From: Prodigiosinella confusarubida | Lineage (GTDB): Bacteria; Pseudomonadota; Gammaproteobacteria; Enterobacterales; Enterobacteriaceae | Length of the DNA stretch: 64,000 nucleotides | Assembly (NCBI RefSeq): GCF_002847015.1 | Contig: NZ_CP025085.1 | Span: forward strand, 2,728,001-2,792,000 | Reading direction: 5' to 3' | In this document: positions 18,287-28,101 of the stretch, one piece after another | Layout: every line of letters starts with the position of its first letter | How positions within the stretch are numbered: the stretch's first letter is position 1 | Position numbers and translations under genes: made by a program | The notes under the pieces: model-generated | The model's database searches: none | What the model saw: the letters and a program-made list of their open reading frames with translations, nothing else | What the model was told of the DNA's origin: nothing

Positions 18287-19477
18287 ATGCAGCCACTACC
18301 CGTCACTGTATTGTCCGGTTTTCTGGGGGCAGGAAAAACCACTGTACTAAACCATGTATTAAATAATCGTCAGGGAAGGCGTGTCGCAGTAATTGTCAAT
18401 GACATGAGCGAAGTGAACATTGATGCTGATCTGGTGAATAATGAAGTTACGCTGGATCATCGTCAGGAAAAGCTGGTCTCCATGAGTAACGGCTGTATCT
18501 GCTGTACCCTGCGTGAAGATTTATTGATTGCTGTGCGGGAGTTGGCGCAGGCCGGATGTTATGACTACCTGCTGATTGAATCCAGTGGTATTTCCGAACC
18601 GTTACCTGTAGCGGAAACCTTCACGTTTGAAGATGAGAATGGACAGCGTCTGTCTGATTTCGCCCGGCTGGATACGCTGGTCACTGTGGTGGATGGGGTG
18701 AATTTCCTACAACAGTATCAGGCGGCTGAGAGTTTGTATGATGTTGGGCAAAGTCTGGACGAAGAGGATATGCGCAGCGTGACGGATCTGCTGATTGAGC
18801 AGATTGAATTCTGCGATGTGATGTTGATCAGCAAAACCGATCAAATGACCACTGAGGCGCGGCAAGAGATTATTACTGTGCTGCAAACCCTCAACCCGAC
18901 CGCGCATATTGTGCCTATCGAGCAGGGACAGGTTCCGCTGGAAGAGATACTGAATACCGAACGCTTCAATTTTGACAAGGCGGCACAAGCACCCGGCTGG
19001 TTGCAGGAACTGCGAGGGACACATACGCCGGAGACAGAGAACTACGGCATCAGTAATTTTGTCTATCGGGCTCGGCGGCCCTTTGATACCCGCAAGTTTC
19101 ATGATTTTTTGCAACAAGATGACTGGGGCGGCGGACTGTTGTTGCGTTCGAAAGGATTTTTCTGGCTGGCAACCCGGCCCTTTGATGCCGGATTATGGAA
19201 TCAGGCCGGTGGTATACTGCGCTATGGATTGGCTGGCAAGTTCTGGAAGGCCATACCGGTCGACCAATGGCCACAAGATGCAGAAACACAACAGATGATT
19301 ACTGAAAAATGGCAGGAGCCGTTTGGGGATATGCGCCAGGAAATGGTTTTCATCGGCCAAAATATTGACCCAGCCTGGATTACCCATCGACTCAATGCCT
19401 GCCTGATTAATGACAGCCAGTTGGCCGCTGGCGTAGATCATTGGATGGAAATGGAAGATCCTTTTCCTGAGTGGTAA
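18287..19477 (+). CDS. CobW/COG0523-family zinc GTPase (ZigA/YciC-like metallochaperone)
   Basis: A 396-residue G3E-family GTPase. It has Walker [10 protein letters not shown] (11-19), the metal-binding C-x-C-C motif (C70, C72, C73 in GCICC), the switch region ESSGISEP and SKTD as the nucleotide base motif, then a CobW C-terminal domain from about residue 265. Zinc-repressed members act as cytoplasmic metallochaperones that deliver zinc to client enzymes when it is scarce. The predicted Zur operator upstream supports the zinc-linked subgroup. It is monocistronic, divergent from sapA and convergent with pspF. Ribosome-binding site AGGAGA lies seven bases before the ATG. Confidence 0.88.
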   Translation: MQPLPVTVLSGFLGAGKTTVLNHVLNNRQGRRVAVIVNDMSEVNIDADLVNNEVTLDHRQEKLVSMSNGCICCTLREDLLIAVRELAQAGCYDYLLIESSGISEPLPVAETFTFEDENGQRLSDFARLDTLVTVVDGVNFLQQYQAAESLYDVGQSLDEEDMRSVTDLLIEQIEFCDVMLISKTDQMTTEARQEIITVLQTLNPTAHIVPIEQGQVPLEEILNTERFNFDKAAQAPGWLQELRGTHTPETENYGISNFVYRARRPFDTRKFHDFLQQDDWGGGLLLRSKGFFWLATRPFDAGLWNQAGGILRYGLAGKFWKAIPVDQWPQDAETQQMITEKWQEPFGDMRQEMVFIGQNIDPAWITHRLNACLINDSQLAAGVDHWMEMEDPFPEW

Positions 19478-19494
19478 GGCGTGTCTAATTCCAG

Positions 19495-20490
19495 CTATTC
19501 ATTACTCACGGATAATTCATGTTTTTTCAACAAACCGCGGAACTGATGGTAGGTCAATCCCAGGAGTTCCGCGGCTTTGCGCTGATTGAAACGTGCCTGC
19601 GTCAGTGATTGCTCCAGCAGATGTTTTTCCTGATCCCGCTGCCAGCGACGCATATCCAGCGGTAAATCGGGAAGGGCATCGCTGGGGGTGGCGATAAGGT
19701 CCGGTAGTATTGGAGCATCTTTTTGGAATGGATCAATAATAATATTATCCAGCGCTGTCGCGCTGCTGGCGTGGCGATACACCGACCGTTCTACCACATT
19801 CTTCAATTCCCGGATATTCCCAGGCCAGGCGTAGTGCAACAAGGTATGTTCAGCATGCGGTGTGAACCCCGGGAACAACGATTGGCCCAACTCACGGCAC
19901 ATCTGCACGGCAAAATGCTGAGCCAGCAACATGATATCCTGCTGGCGTTGGCGCAGTGGGGGGAGATACACTACGTCAAATGCCAGACGATCCAGCAGAT
20001 CAGCACGGAATTTTCCTTGCTCAGCCAGTACCGGCAGATTGTCGTTAGTCGCACAGACCAGCCGGACATCCACCTGTAATGGCTGTCCACCACCAACGCG
20101 TTCCAGTACACCGTATTCGATGACCCGCAATAGTTTTTCCTGCACCAGCATGGGGGCAGTCGCCAGTTCATCAAGGAATAACGTTCCACCATCGGCACGC
20201 TCGAAACGCCCGAGATGGCGCTTTTGTGCGCCAGTAAAGGCACCCGCTTCGTGTCCGAACAGTTCAGAGTCGAGTAGGTTCTCATTTAATGCCGCACAGT
20301 TAAGGGAAATGAATGGCCCTTGCCAGCGGGGAGACAAATAGTGCAGTCGGCTGGCGATCAGCTCTTTACCGGTACCGCGTTCGCCAATTACCAGTACGGG
20401 TTTATTAAGCTGCGCCAGTTGTGACACCTGTTCCAGCATTTCAAGAAAATTGTTGGCTTCACCCAATAAAGATTCTTTTTCATGATCCAT
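19495..20490 (-). CDS. pspF: Phage shock protein operon activator PspF
   Basis: PspF is the sigma-54 enhancer-binding activator of the psp genes and is held inactive by PspA. The 331-residue protein consists of an AAA+ domain without a receiver domain: Walker A GERGTGKE (36-43), the sigma-54-contacting GAFTGA loop (83-88), Walker B GGTLFLDE, and a C-terminal Fis-type helix-turn-helix (RKAAELLGLTYHQFRGLLKK). I chose the ATG at 20490 (MDHEKESLLGEANNFLE) to match the E. coli N-terminus; the frame is open for 32 codons upstream but that extension would run into the psp promoter region. Divergent from pspA. Confidence 0.96.
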   Translation of the reverse strand: MDHEKESLLGEANNFLEMLEQVSQLAQLNKPVLVIGERGTGKELIASRLHYLSPRWQGPFISLNCAALNENLLDSELFGHEAGAFTGAQKRHLGRFERADGGTLFLDELATAPMLVQEKLLRVIEYGVLERVGGGQPLQVDVRLVCATNDNLPVLAEQGKFRADLLDRLAFDVVYLPPLRQRQQDIMLLAQHFAVQMCRELGQSLFPGFTPHAEHTLLHYAWPGNIRELKNVVERSVYRHASSATALDNIIIDPFQKDAPILPDLIATPSDALPDLPLDMRRWQRDQEKHLLEQSLTQARFNQRKAAELLGLTYHQFRGLLKKHELSVSNE

Positions 20491-20607
20491 AACACTCGCC
20501 TTGTCATTTTCACCAACTATTGGCTTATTTGACCATGATAATGTGTGGTGTAAAAAACAGCAATAAAATAAGTATTTATATTTCATGTGGTTAAGTAAAT
20601 ATAAAAC

Positions 20608-20624
20608 TTGGCATGAAGTTTGAT
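20608..20624 (+). promoter_or_regulatory. Sigma-54 promoter of pspABC
   Basis: TTGGCATGAAGTTTGAT matches the sigma-54 pattern TGGCAYG-N4-TTGC, with GG at 20610-20611 and GA (not the usual GC) at 20622-20623, the correct ten-base spacing. It lies 97 bases before pspA. PspF binding sites and an IHF site should lie in the AT-rich 20491-20600, but I could not place them exactly. Confidence 0.75.
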
Positions 20625-20720
20625 TAGGTTATATCGACACGCAAAGGTGTTATCCGCAGTGGCTGATAACATCACTGAATCAGGCGTATGCACGCCGAAA
20701 ATCATCAGGAGAATTATGTT

Positions 20721-21386
20721 ATGGGTATTTTTTCTCGTTTTGCCGATATCGTGAATGCCAACATCAATACGTTACTGGATAAAGCGGAGGATCCGCAGAA
20801 ACTGGTAAGGCTGATGATTCAGGAAATGGAAGATACGCTGGTGGAAGTTCGTTCGACCTCCGCGCGTGCACTGGCAGAGAAAAAACAGCTAACGCGCCGT
20901 ATTGAACAAGCTCACAGACAGCAGTCTCAGTGGCAGGAAAAAGCAGAGCTGGCCTTACGTAAAGATAAGGACGATCTGGCCCGGGCGGCGTTGATTGAAA
21001 AGCAGAAACTGACGGATCTGATGGCGGTATTAGAACAGGAAGCCAGCAATGTGGATGAAACGCTGGAGCGTATGAAGCGGGAAATTGGTGAGCTGGAAAA
21101 CAAATTGACCGAAACTCGTGCTCGTCAGCAGGCGCTGACGTTGCGTCATCAGGCCGCCTCGTCTTCCCGCGATGTTCGTCGTCAATTGGATAGTGGTAAG
21201 CTGGATGAAGCTATGGCGCGTTTTGAACAGTTTGAGCGCCGGATAGATACGCTGGAATCTGAAGGGGAGAGTATGGGTCTGGGTAAACAGAAATCGCTGG
21301 ATCAGCAGTTTGCCGAATTGAAAGTTAACGATGAAATTGACGCGCAACTGGCGGCGTTGAAAGCTAAAGTTAAACCCATGGAGTAA
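20721..21386 (+). CDS. pspA: Phage shock protein A (IM30 family)
   Basis: PspA binds stressed inner membrane and, when unstressed, inhibits PspF. The 221-residue protein is nearly all coiled-coil helix of the PspA/IM30 ESCRT-III-like fold, starting with an amphipathic membrane-binding helix ([20 protein letters not shown]). The ATG at 20721 gives the conserved start; eleven upstream in-frame residues from 20688 are not family-like. First gene of pspABC, followed after 66 bases by pspB. Confidence 0.97.
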   Translation: MGIFSRFADIVNANINTLLDKAEDPQKLVRLMIQEMEDTLVEVRSTSARALAEKKQLTRRIEQAHRQQSQWQEKAELALRKDKDDLARAALIEKQKLTDLMAVLEQEASNVDETLERMKREIGELENKLTETRARQQALTLRHQAASSSRDVRRQLDSGKLDEAMARFEQFERRIDTLESEGESMGLGKQKSLDQQFAELKVNDEIDAQLAALKAKVKPME

Positions 21387-21452
21387 TGGCGACGGTAGTC
21401 GTTAAATTTGGCGGCTGCCATGATTGACCATCATAATAATTAAGGAGAAAAA

Positions 21453-21680
21453 ATGGGTGCCTTGTTTCTGACTATGATACCGCTAACCATATTTATGCTG
21501 TTTGTGGCACCGATATGGCTCTGGCTTCATTACAGCCAGCGCAAAAACAATGCTCAACTCAGTCAAGATGACATACAGCATTTGGTCAGATTGACAGAAG
21601 ATGCAAACCGTATGCGAGAACGTATTGCGGCGCTGGAAGAGATTCTGGACGCGGAACATCCAAGCTGGAGACAATCCTGA
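21453..21680 (+). CDS. pspB: Phage shock protein B
   Basis: A 75-residue protein with one N-terminal membrane helix (about 4-24) and a cytoplasmic coiled coil (DIQHLVRLTEDANRMRERIAALEEILD). PspB and PspC sense membrane stress and pull PspA away from PspF. A strong AAGGAG site precedes the ATG. Its TGA overlaps the pspC ATG by one base (TGATG). Confidence 0.95.
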   Translation: MGALFLTMIPLTIFMLFVAPIWLWLHYSQRKNNAQLSQDDIQHLVRLTEDANRMRERIAALEEILDAEHPSWRQS

Positions 21681-22039
21681 TGAACAGTACCTTGACGGGT
21701 AAAAAACTCTACCTTCTACCTGAAGAAGGCATCATCAAAGGGGTCTGTGCTGGTCTGGCCCGCTATTTTGACGTTCCTGTGAAGTTGGTGCGAGTTATCG
21801 CGATATTATCGGTGTTTTTTGGGCTATTTCTGATCACCGCTGTGGCCTATATCATTCTGAGCCTGGTGTTGGATCCGGCCCCTGCATCGTTTTACCGGGA
21901 AACCCCGACGCAGACACCACGCCAATTGCTGGATGATGCCGATGCGACGCTCCGCGCCAGCGAGCAGCGTTTGCGGCATATTGAACGCTACATTACTTCC
22001 GATACTTTCGGGGTACAAAGTCGATTCCGTCAGCTTTAA
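21680..22039 (+). CDS. pspC: Phage shock protein C
   Basis: A 119-residue inner-membrane protein. Residues about 9-70 form the PspC domain (KLYLLPEEGIIKGVCAGLARYFDVP then a long membrane helix), and the C-terminal part (about 84-116) is a coiled-coil tail. It is translationally coupled to pspB. In E. coli pspD follows; here the next gene is ycjX, and no pspD-like frame is present in the 124-base gap. Confidence 0.95.
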   Translation: MNSTLTGKKLYLLPEEGIIKGVCAGLARYFDVPVKLVRVIAILSVFFGLFLITAVAYIILSLVLDPAPASFYRETPTQTPRQLLDDADATLRASEQRLRHIERYITSDTFGVQSRFRQL

Positions 22040-22163
22040 CCTTACTGGTACATGATGCCGCGCTGCTTCGGCAAGCGGGCGTTGTGTCGTATTTTTTGGT
22101 GTTGAACGCGGTAAAATGATAACGCACCGAGTGTCCGAAAGCGTTACAAGGAACAGGAGTGCC

Positions 22164-23573
22164 ATGTCTCATCCTCTTAATCGACTGCAAAACGAGTTAG
22201 GCTCGTTGGTAAACCGTGGTGTCGACCGTCATTTACGATTGGCGGTGACCGGGTTGAGCCGCAGTGGTAAAACGGCGTTTATCACGGCGTTTGTCAACCA
22301 GTTACTTCATCTACATAGCGGCGCCAGATTGCCGCTTTTTTCTGCCGTCAGGGAAGGGCGGCTACTGGGTGCAAAACGCATTCCTCAGCGCGACCTGGGT
22401 GTCCCGCGATTTGCTTACGATGAAGGCATCGCTGCGCTGTATGGTTCTCCGCCCGCATGGCCGACACCGACCCGTGGTGTCAGTGAGATCCGACTGGCGC
22501 TGCGTTATCGCTCTCATGATTCTCTGCTCCGGCATTTTAAAGACACGTCGACCCTGTATCTGGAAATTGTCGATTATCCTGGCGAATGGTTGTTGGATCT
22601 GCCGTTGCTGGAACAGCGTTATCTTGACTGGTCACGACAGATGACCGGATTGTTGCAAGGGGATCGCATCGCCTGGGCGCAGCCTTGGCTGACGCTGTGT
22701 GAAAAACTGGACCCTCTGGCTCCGGCGGATGAAAACCAACTGGCGGCTATCGCTCAGGCCTACACGGATTATCTGCTGAAATGTAAGCAGGAAGGTTTCC
22801 ATTTCATTCAGCCCGGACGGTTTGTGTTACCTGGTGATCTGGCGGGCGCGCCGGTACTGCAATTCTTTCCCTGGCCCCGGTTGGATGTGCAGGGGGAGTC
22901 CCGACTGTCTCAAGCGGATGTTCGTACCAACATCGGCATGCTGCGCCAGCGTTTTGACTACTATTGTCAGTCCATTGTTAAAGATTTTTATAAACGTCAC
23001 TTTGTACGCTTCGACCGTCAGATAGTACTGGTGGATTGCCTGCAACCACTGAATAGTGGTGTCAATGCGTTCAACGATATGCGTCTTGCCCTGACGCAAC
23101 TGATGCAAAGTTTCCATTATGGTAAACGTACATTGTTGCACCGTCTGTTTTCCCCTCGCATTGATAAGCTGATGTTTGCTGCCACAAAATCGGACCATAT
23201 TACCGCCGATCAGCACACCAATCTGGTGTCGTTATTGCAGCAATTGGTGCAGGAAGCCAGACAGAGTGCTGCCTTTGAAGGTATTAGCATCGATTGTGCC
23301 GGTATCGCTGCCATTCAATCGACACAAGGTGGCATCGTGGAACATCAGGGACAGAAAATCCCGGCCTTGAAGGGGCACCGACTCAGCGATGGACAACTAC
23401 TGACACTCTATCCTGGCGACGTACCGGCTCACCTTCCAGGCGCGACATTCTGGCGTGAGCAGGGGTTCCATTTTGATCAGTTCCGCCCGCAGGAAATGAG
23501 TGTGGATACGCCGTTGCCGCATATCCGGCTGGATACGGTAATGGAGTTTTTATTGGGAGATAAATTGCGATGA
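22164..23573 (+). CDS. ycjX: YcjX-family P-loop protein
   Basis: A 469-residue protein with a P-loop GLSRSGKT (30-37) and the family blocks [16 protein letters not shown] and [11 protein letters not shown]. YcjX is a cytoplasmic nucleotide-binding protein of unknown role that belongs to the PspF regulon in many gammaproteobacteria. The ATG at 22164, preceded by AACAGGAG, gives [12 protein letters not shown], like E. coli with a few more residues; sixteen earlier in-frame codons are less likely. The stop overlaps ycjF by four bases (ATGA). Confidence 0.93.
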   Translation: MSHPLNRLQNELGSLVNRGVDRHLRLAVTGLSRSGKTAFITAFVNQLLHLHSGARLPLFSAVREGRLLGAKRIPQRDLGVPRFAYDEGIAALYGSPPAWPTPTRGVSEIRLALRYRSHDSLLRHFKDTSTLYLEIVDYPGEWLLDLPLLEQRYLDWSRQMTGLLQGDRIAWAQPWLTLCEKLDPLAPADENQLAAIAQAYTDYLLKCKQEGFHFIQPGRFVLPGDLAGAPVLQFFPWPRLDVQGESRLSQADVRTNIGMLRQRFDYYCQSIVKDFYKRHFVRFDRQIVLVDCLQPLNSGVNAFNDMRLALTQLMQSFHYGKRTLLHRLFSPRIDKLMFAATKSDHITADQHTNLVSLLQQLVQEARQSAAFEGISIDCAGIAAIQSTQGGIVEHQGQKIPALKGHRLSDGQLLTLYPGDVPAHLPGATFWREQGFHFDQFRPQEMSVDTPLPHIRLDTVMEFLLGDKLR

Positions 23574-24613
23574 ATGAACCGCTGAAGCCGCGCATTACTT
23601 TTGAGCAGAACGAGCCAGAAGAGCCGCAGCCGACATTGCGTGCGAATCAGACTTTTGATGAGCAAGACGCACAACGGTTTACCCCACAGGATCCCGCCAG
23701 TGAACTGCCGGAAGACGGGATGGCGGAAGCGGTTATCAATGATGTTTTGCACCCTAAACGTAGCCTATGGCGACGTATGGTGATGGCGGGGATCACGTTG
23801 TTTGGCATCAGCGCGCTGGCGCAGGGAGGGCAATCTCTGTATCACGCCTGGCTGGCACAAGACTGGATAGCGTTGGGCGGTATTGCCGCTGGCAGTTTGA
23901 TCGTCGGCGCGGGTGTTGGTTCGCTGGTGATCGAGTGGCGCCGGCTTTATCGCCTGCGCTTGCGGGCGGAAGAGCGCGATATTGCGCGTGATCTGTTGCA
24001 CAGTCACAGCGTTGGCGCCGGACGGGGATTCTGTGAAAAACTGGCCCGACAGGCAGGGTTGGATCAAGGACATCCGGCGATACAACGTTGGCAGGCGTCG
24101 CTGCATGATACCCATAACGATAGGGAGGTTGTCGAACTGTATGCCCGGTTGGTACAGCCTGTGCTGGATAATCACGCCCGACGGGAGATTAGCAGCTCTG
24201 CTGCCGAGTCAGCATTGATGATTGCTGTCAGCCCACTGGCACTGGTGGATATGGCGTTTATTGCCTGGCGTAACCTGCGGTTGATTAATCGTATCGCAAC
24301 GCTTTATGGCATTGAACTGGGGTATTTCAGCCGTCTACGACTGTTCCGTCTGGTTCTGCTGAACATCGCTTTTGCTGGCGCATCTGAGCTGGTGAGAGAA
24401 ATTGGCATGGACTGGATGTCGCAGGATCTGGCCGCCAGAGTGTCGGCTCGTGCCGCACAGGGTATTGGTGCTGGTCTGTTGACCGCTCGTTTAGGCATCA
24501 AAGCAATGGAGCTGTGTCGTCCTTTGCCCTGGCTGGATGATAAACCACGGTTGGGTGATTTTCGTCGTGAGCTTATCGGACGGGTTAAGGCCATCATGCA
24601 TAAAACATCCTGA
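23570..24613 (+). CDS. ycjF: YcjF family (DUF697/TIGR01620) inner-membrane protein
   Basis: A 347-residue membrane protein: acidic hydrophilic N-terminus (1-70), two membrane helices near 73-95 and 100-122, then a DUF697 domain (about 195-345) with further hydrophobic segments. Function unknown; it is always paired with ycjX, and here overlaps it by four bases, so the products probably work together in the membrane-stress response. It ends the psp-ycj transcript. Confidence 0.92.
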   Translation: MNEPLKPRITFEQNEPEEPQPTLRANQTFDEQDAQRFTPQDPASELPEDGMAEAVINDVLHPKRSLWRRMVMAGITLFGISALAQGGQSLYHAWLAQDWIALGGIAAGSLIVGAGVGSLVIEWRRLYRLRLRAEERDIARDLLHSHSVGAGRGFCEKLARQAGLDQGHPAIQRWQASLHDTHNDREVVELYARLVQPVLDNHARREISSSAAESALMIAVSPLALVDMAFIAWRNLRLINRIATLYGIELGYFSRLRLFRLVLLNIAFAGASELVREIGMDWMSQDLAARVSARAAQGIGAGLLTARLGIKAMELCRPLPWLDDKPRLGDFRRELIGRVKAIMHKTS

Positions 24614-24801
24614 CAGTTTCAGCACGATGGGGTGATATCTGGCATTTCTCCTGAAATTTCTTACTATTAGTCAAGAAAACGTTCATGTTTTGGTGCATTC
24701 ATCAGTACCGTTGTGATAAGCATAGTCATGTATACCGAGTACGGGTTTCATGCAAATACCGATATGTGTATGCTTCTCTTCCATTGACGGGATGTTTGCT
24801 T

Positions 24802-26346
24802 ATGCACCACTGTAAAAAAATCATTATTACCGGACTACTCTGTTCTGTGTTGCTCTCTTTATCTGCCCAGGCACAATTGGTGCTGGCACCCGCCGATGCT
24901 CAACGTTATGCACAAGGCAGTTTCCCCGAATACCTGGACTGGTTGACACTGCCTGATAGTACTGAGTCCTCGTCCGATATTCAGCACAATGCCGCATGGC
25001 TTATCAACGCGCTCAAGAAGCGCGGGTTCATTACTCAACAATTGAAGAATGATTTACGTCCCATGGTTTACGCCGAATGGGGGAAACCACAGCCGAACCG
25101 CAAAACCATCCTGTTTTATATGCACTTCGATGGGCAACCTATCACTGCAACCGAGTGGAAAACCGATCCCTGGAAACCGATACTGAAAGTTAATGATGGA
25201 AAAGGGGGATGGCAGGTACAGCCTGACAACCATCTGTTAACCACGTCCGCACTCGACCCAGAGTGGCGTATCTTTGCTCATTCTGCCGCTGATGGTAAAG
25301 GGACCATTGGCATATTTCTGGCGGCGATAGATGCACTGAAAGGATCGAATACACCAGCGACGGTAAACATCAAAGTGTTGCTGGACTCAGAAGAACGACG
25401 GGGATCACCACATCTTATTCGAGTGGTGGCACAGAATGCGGCTCAGCTTAAAAACGACGGTATCGTCATTTTCAATGGTGCCATGTCCGATAATGATAAG
25501 CCGATGATCACCTTTGGTTATCGGGGTAGCATCCAGGTGGATATGACCGCTTTTGGTCCTATCGTCGGTGCGCACAGTGGGGCTTACGGCAACATTATCT
25601 CTAATCCGGCCATGCAGCTGGCAGCGTTGCTGGGCAGTATGAAAGAAGCGAATGGTCGGGTGACGATCCCCGGTTTTTATGATCGGGTAAAAATCAGCGA
25701 CAGCGATCGTAAACAGATGGCCGAATCTGCTCCATCGCCTGGAACGATAGAAAACCGCTATGGTGTGAATCAGTTGGATAAGATTGCGGACAATCCTATT
25801 GAGGCGCTGCAATACCCTTCATTGGATATTATCGGTCTCAATGCCGGGGATACCGGTCGACGGGCTATGACGGTCATCCCGGCGACGGCTACCGCCAGTA
25901 TTAACCTCCGAACGGTACCGGAAACTCCGCCGGAGTATCTCTACGATTTGCTGAAAACGTATGTGGTATCCAAAGGTTTTCATATCATCCGCTCTGACTC
26001 ACCTTCGTTACAGGAGCGGAATCATTATCCTCGTCTGATTTCCATGACGATGCTGGCCTCACCTGGCAGTGCCGTCGCGGTCAGAACACCGATGGATTCC
26101 CCGTTTGCGATATGGGCGGTAAAGGGAATAACCGCCCCCAGGGGGATTGCAGCGGAAAAAAATCGCATGGTGGGTATTTCACCGCCAATTAATGGCCCGG
26201 TTCGTCTATTAAAAAGCAGCTATGTGTTCGTGCCGTTATTGAATGCAGACGACAATCAGAACAATCAGGACGAAAATCTGCGCGTTGGTAACTATATCGA
26301 GGGTGTAAGAACGATCGTGTCCATGGTGACTACGCCATTCCCGTAA
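24802..26346 (+). CDS. M20-family metallopeptidase-like protein, secreted
   Basis: A 514-residue protein with a signal peptide (about 1-24, ending SAQAQ), so probably periplasmic, followed by an M20 fold. The HxD ligand motif (MHFDGQP), ADGKG, the Glu pair in DSEERRGSP and the C-terminal NYIEGVRTIV segment are recognisable. However, the ligand usually given by His in QHxxNE is Asn here (N487 in QNNQDEN), so full two-metal activity is uncertain. The family contains dipeptidases and carboxypeptidases; the substrate is unknown. It sits alone between ycjF and tyrR, where E. coli has no such gene. Start ATG at 24802 gives the signal peptide; the open frame before it is not coding-like. Confidence 0.78.
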   Translation: MHHCKKIIITGLLCSVLLSLSAQAQLVLAPADAQRYAQGSFPEYLDWLTLPDSTESSSDIQHNAAWLINALKKRGFITQQLKNDLRPMVYAEWGKPQPNRKTILFYMHFDGQPITATEWKTDPWKPILKVNDGKGGWQVQPDNHLLTTSALDPEWRIFAHSAADGKGTIGIFLAAIDALKGSNTPATVNIKVLLDSEERRGSPHLIRVVAQNAAQLKNDGIVIFNGAMSDNDKPMITFGYRGSIQVDMTAFGPIVGAHSGAYGNIISNPAMQLAALLGSMKEANGRVTIPGFYDRVKISDSDRKQMAESAPSPGTIENRYGVNQLDKIADNPIEALQYPSLDIIGLNAGDTGRRAMTVIPATATASINLRTVPETPPEYLYDLLKTYVVSKGFHIIRSDSPSLQERNHYPRLISMTMLASPGSAVAVRTPMDSPFAIWAVKGITAPRGIAAEKNRMVGISPPINGPVRLLKSSYVFVPLLNADDNQNNQDENLRVGNYIEGVRTIVSMVTTPFP

Positions 26347-26422
26347 ATTTAATCGCTGCTACTGGAATAGCGGTTCGCCGTGCTGAAGCGGGTATTGCGC
26401 CGTGTTTGAATTATTCGGTGAC

Positions 26423-26440
26423 TGTCAACTTTTGCTGACA
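26423..26440 (+). promoter_or_regulatory. Possible TyrR box upstream of tyrR
   Basis: TGTCAACTTTTGCTGACA keeps the essential TGT-N12-ACA frame and five of six inner palindromic symmetries of the TyrR box TGTAAA-N6-TTTACA. It lies about 80 bases before the tyrR start, a position consistent with the autorepression known in E. coli. Confidence 0.5.
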
Positions 26441-26519
26441 CTTTACTTCATCCTGTGACAGTGAAAGGGTATCATCAGGTTTTATCCTCTGCCGCACCTG
26501 ATTAAGAAGGCTGTCGTTG

Positions 26520-28088
26520 ATGCGTCTGGAAGTTTTTTGTGAAGACCGTATTGGTCTAACCCGCGAACTGTTGGATTTGCTGGTACTCCGCCATATTGAT
26601 TTGCGCGGGATTGAAATTGATCCCGCCGGCCGAATTTATCTCAACTTCGCGAGCCTGAGTTTTGATGACTTCCGGGGATTGATGGCAGAAATTCGCCGTA
26701 TTGATGGTATCAGCGATGTCCGGACCGTCGCCTTTATGCCTTCCGAACGTGAGCATCGAGCGTTGAACGCCTTGTTGGAATCAATGCCGGAGCCGGTGTT
26801 GTCCCTCGACTTGAGAGGGAAAGTGGAATTGATCAATGCGGCGGCGTTGAGGCTGTTTGGATTGCCGGTGGAGAAGTCCCGTAACCTCACCCTTGGCCAA
26901 TTGATCCACGGATATAATTTTACCCATTGGCTGGAACTGGGTAGTGTGCCAGAAACCGAGCGAGTGGTGATCCAGAGTCAGGATTTTCTGCTGGAAATAA
27001 CACCGGTATATCTGGACGACGATACCGCTAAACCGACGATTGTCGGTGCGCTGATAATGTTGAAATCTGCGGCGCGTATGGGACGCCAGTTGCAGGCGAT
27101 CGGCATTAATGATGACAGCGAATTTGATCATCTGGTCGCTATCAGCCCTAAGATGCGGCAGGTGATCGATCAGGCCAGAAAATTGGCGATGCTGGATGCG
27201 CCGCTGTTGATAGTGGGTGAAACGGGCACAGGTAAAGATATGCTGGCACGGGCGTGCCATCTGCGCAGTACCCGTGGAAAAGAACCGTTCCTGGCACTGA
27301 ATTGCGCTGCTTTGCCGGATGACGTCATGGAAAGTGAACTTTACGGTTATGCGCCGGGCGCTTATCCCAATGCACTGGAAGGTAAAAAGGGATTTTTTGA
27401 ACAGGCTAATGGGGGGTCGGTATTGCTGGATGAGGTGGGAGAAATGTCACCTCAGATGCAGACTAAACTGCTGCGCTTTCTCAATGATGGTACGTTCCGT
27501 CGGGTAGGGGAAGAGCATGAAGTTCATGTGGACGTGCGGGTTATTTGCGCCACTCAGAAGAATCTGCTGGAACTGGTACAGCACGGTCAGTTTCGTGAAG
27601 ATCTCTATTACCGCCTCAATGTGTTGACGCTGACGTTGCCGCCGTTGCGTGATCGCCCGGCGGATATCATGCCATTGACCGAACTGTTTGTGGCACGTTT
27701 TGCGGATGAGCAAGGCATACCAAGACCAAAATTGGTGCCGGAACTGCGTAATCTGCTGCCGCAATACGGCTGGCCCGGCAATGTGCGTCAGTTGAAAAAC
27801 ACCATCTATCGCGCACTCGCTCAACTGAATGGCAATGAATTGCGTTTGCAGGATATCGATCTGCCCGCTTTCGTGGCTGAGTTGCCGCAGAGTGATGAAC
27901 CACTGGAGGGGTCGCTAGACGATATCAGTAAACGTTTCGAACGCTCGGTACTGACTCGTCTCTACCAGACCTATCCCAGCACTCGCAAGCTGGCGAAACG
28001 GCTTGGCGTTTCTCATACGGCGATAGCCAATAAACTGCGGGAGTACGGGCTTAGCAATCGTAAAGTCAGTGAGGAAGAAGACGAGTAA
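26520..28088 (+). CDS. tyrR: Transcriptional regulator TyrR
   Basis: TyrR controls aromatic amino acid biosynthesis and transport genes in response to Tyr, Phe and Trp. The 522-residue protein has an ACT domain (about 1-74), a PAS domain (about 78-190), an AAA+ domain (Walker A GETGTGKD, about 235) and a Fis-type helix-turn-helix at the C-terminus (STRKLAKRLGVSHTAIANKLREYGL). The loop that is deleted in E. coli TyrR is present here (YGYAPGAYPNALEGKK). The ATG at 26520 follows an AAGAAGG ribosome-binding site; TTG at 26517 is in frame. Confidence 0.96.
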   Translation: MRLEVFCEDRIGLTRELLDLLVLRHIDLRGIEIDPAGRIYLNFASLSFDDFRGLMAEIRRIDGISDVRTVAFMPSEREHRALNALLESMPEPVLSLDLRGKVELINAAALRLFGLPVEKSRNLTLGQLIHGYNFTHWLELGSVPETERVVIQSQDFLLEITPVYLDDDTAKPTIVGALIMLKSAARMGRQLQAIGINDDSEFDHLVAISPKMRQVIDQARKLAMLDAPLLIVGETGTGKDMLARACHLRSTRGKEPFLALNCAALPDDVMESELYGYAPGAYPNALEGKKGFFEQANGGSVLLDEVGEMSPQMQTKLLRFLNDGTFRRVGEEHEVHVDVRVICATQKNLLELVQHGQFREDLYYRLNVLTLTLPPLRDRPADIMPLTELFVARFADEQGIPRPKLVPELRNLLPQYGWPGNVRQLKNTIYRALAQLNGNELRLQDIDLPAFVAELPQSDEPLEGSLDDISKRFERSVLTRLYQTYPSTRKLAKRLGVSHTAIANKLREYGLSNRKVSEEEDE

Positions 28089-28101
28089 GCACTGTGCCTC
28101 T

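Noticed and set aside
19495-20586. Longer PspF starting at 20586
   Set aside because: Extra 32 residues would run through the psp intergenic control region towards the sigma-54 promoter and are absent in PspF homologues.
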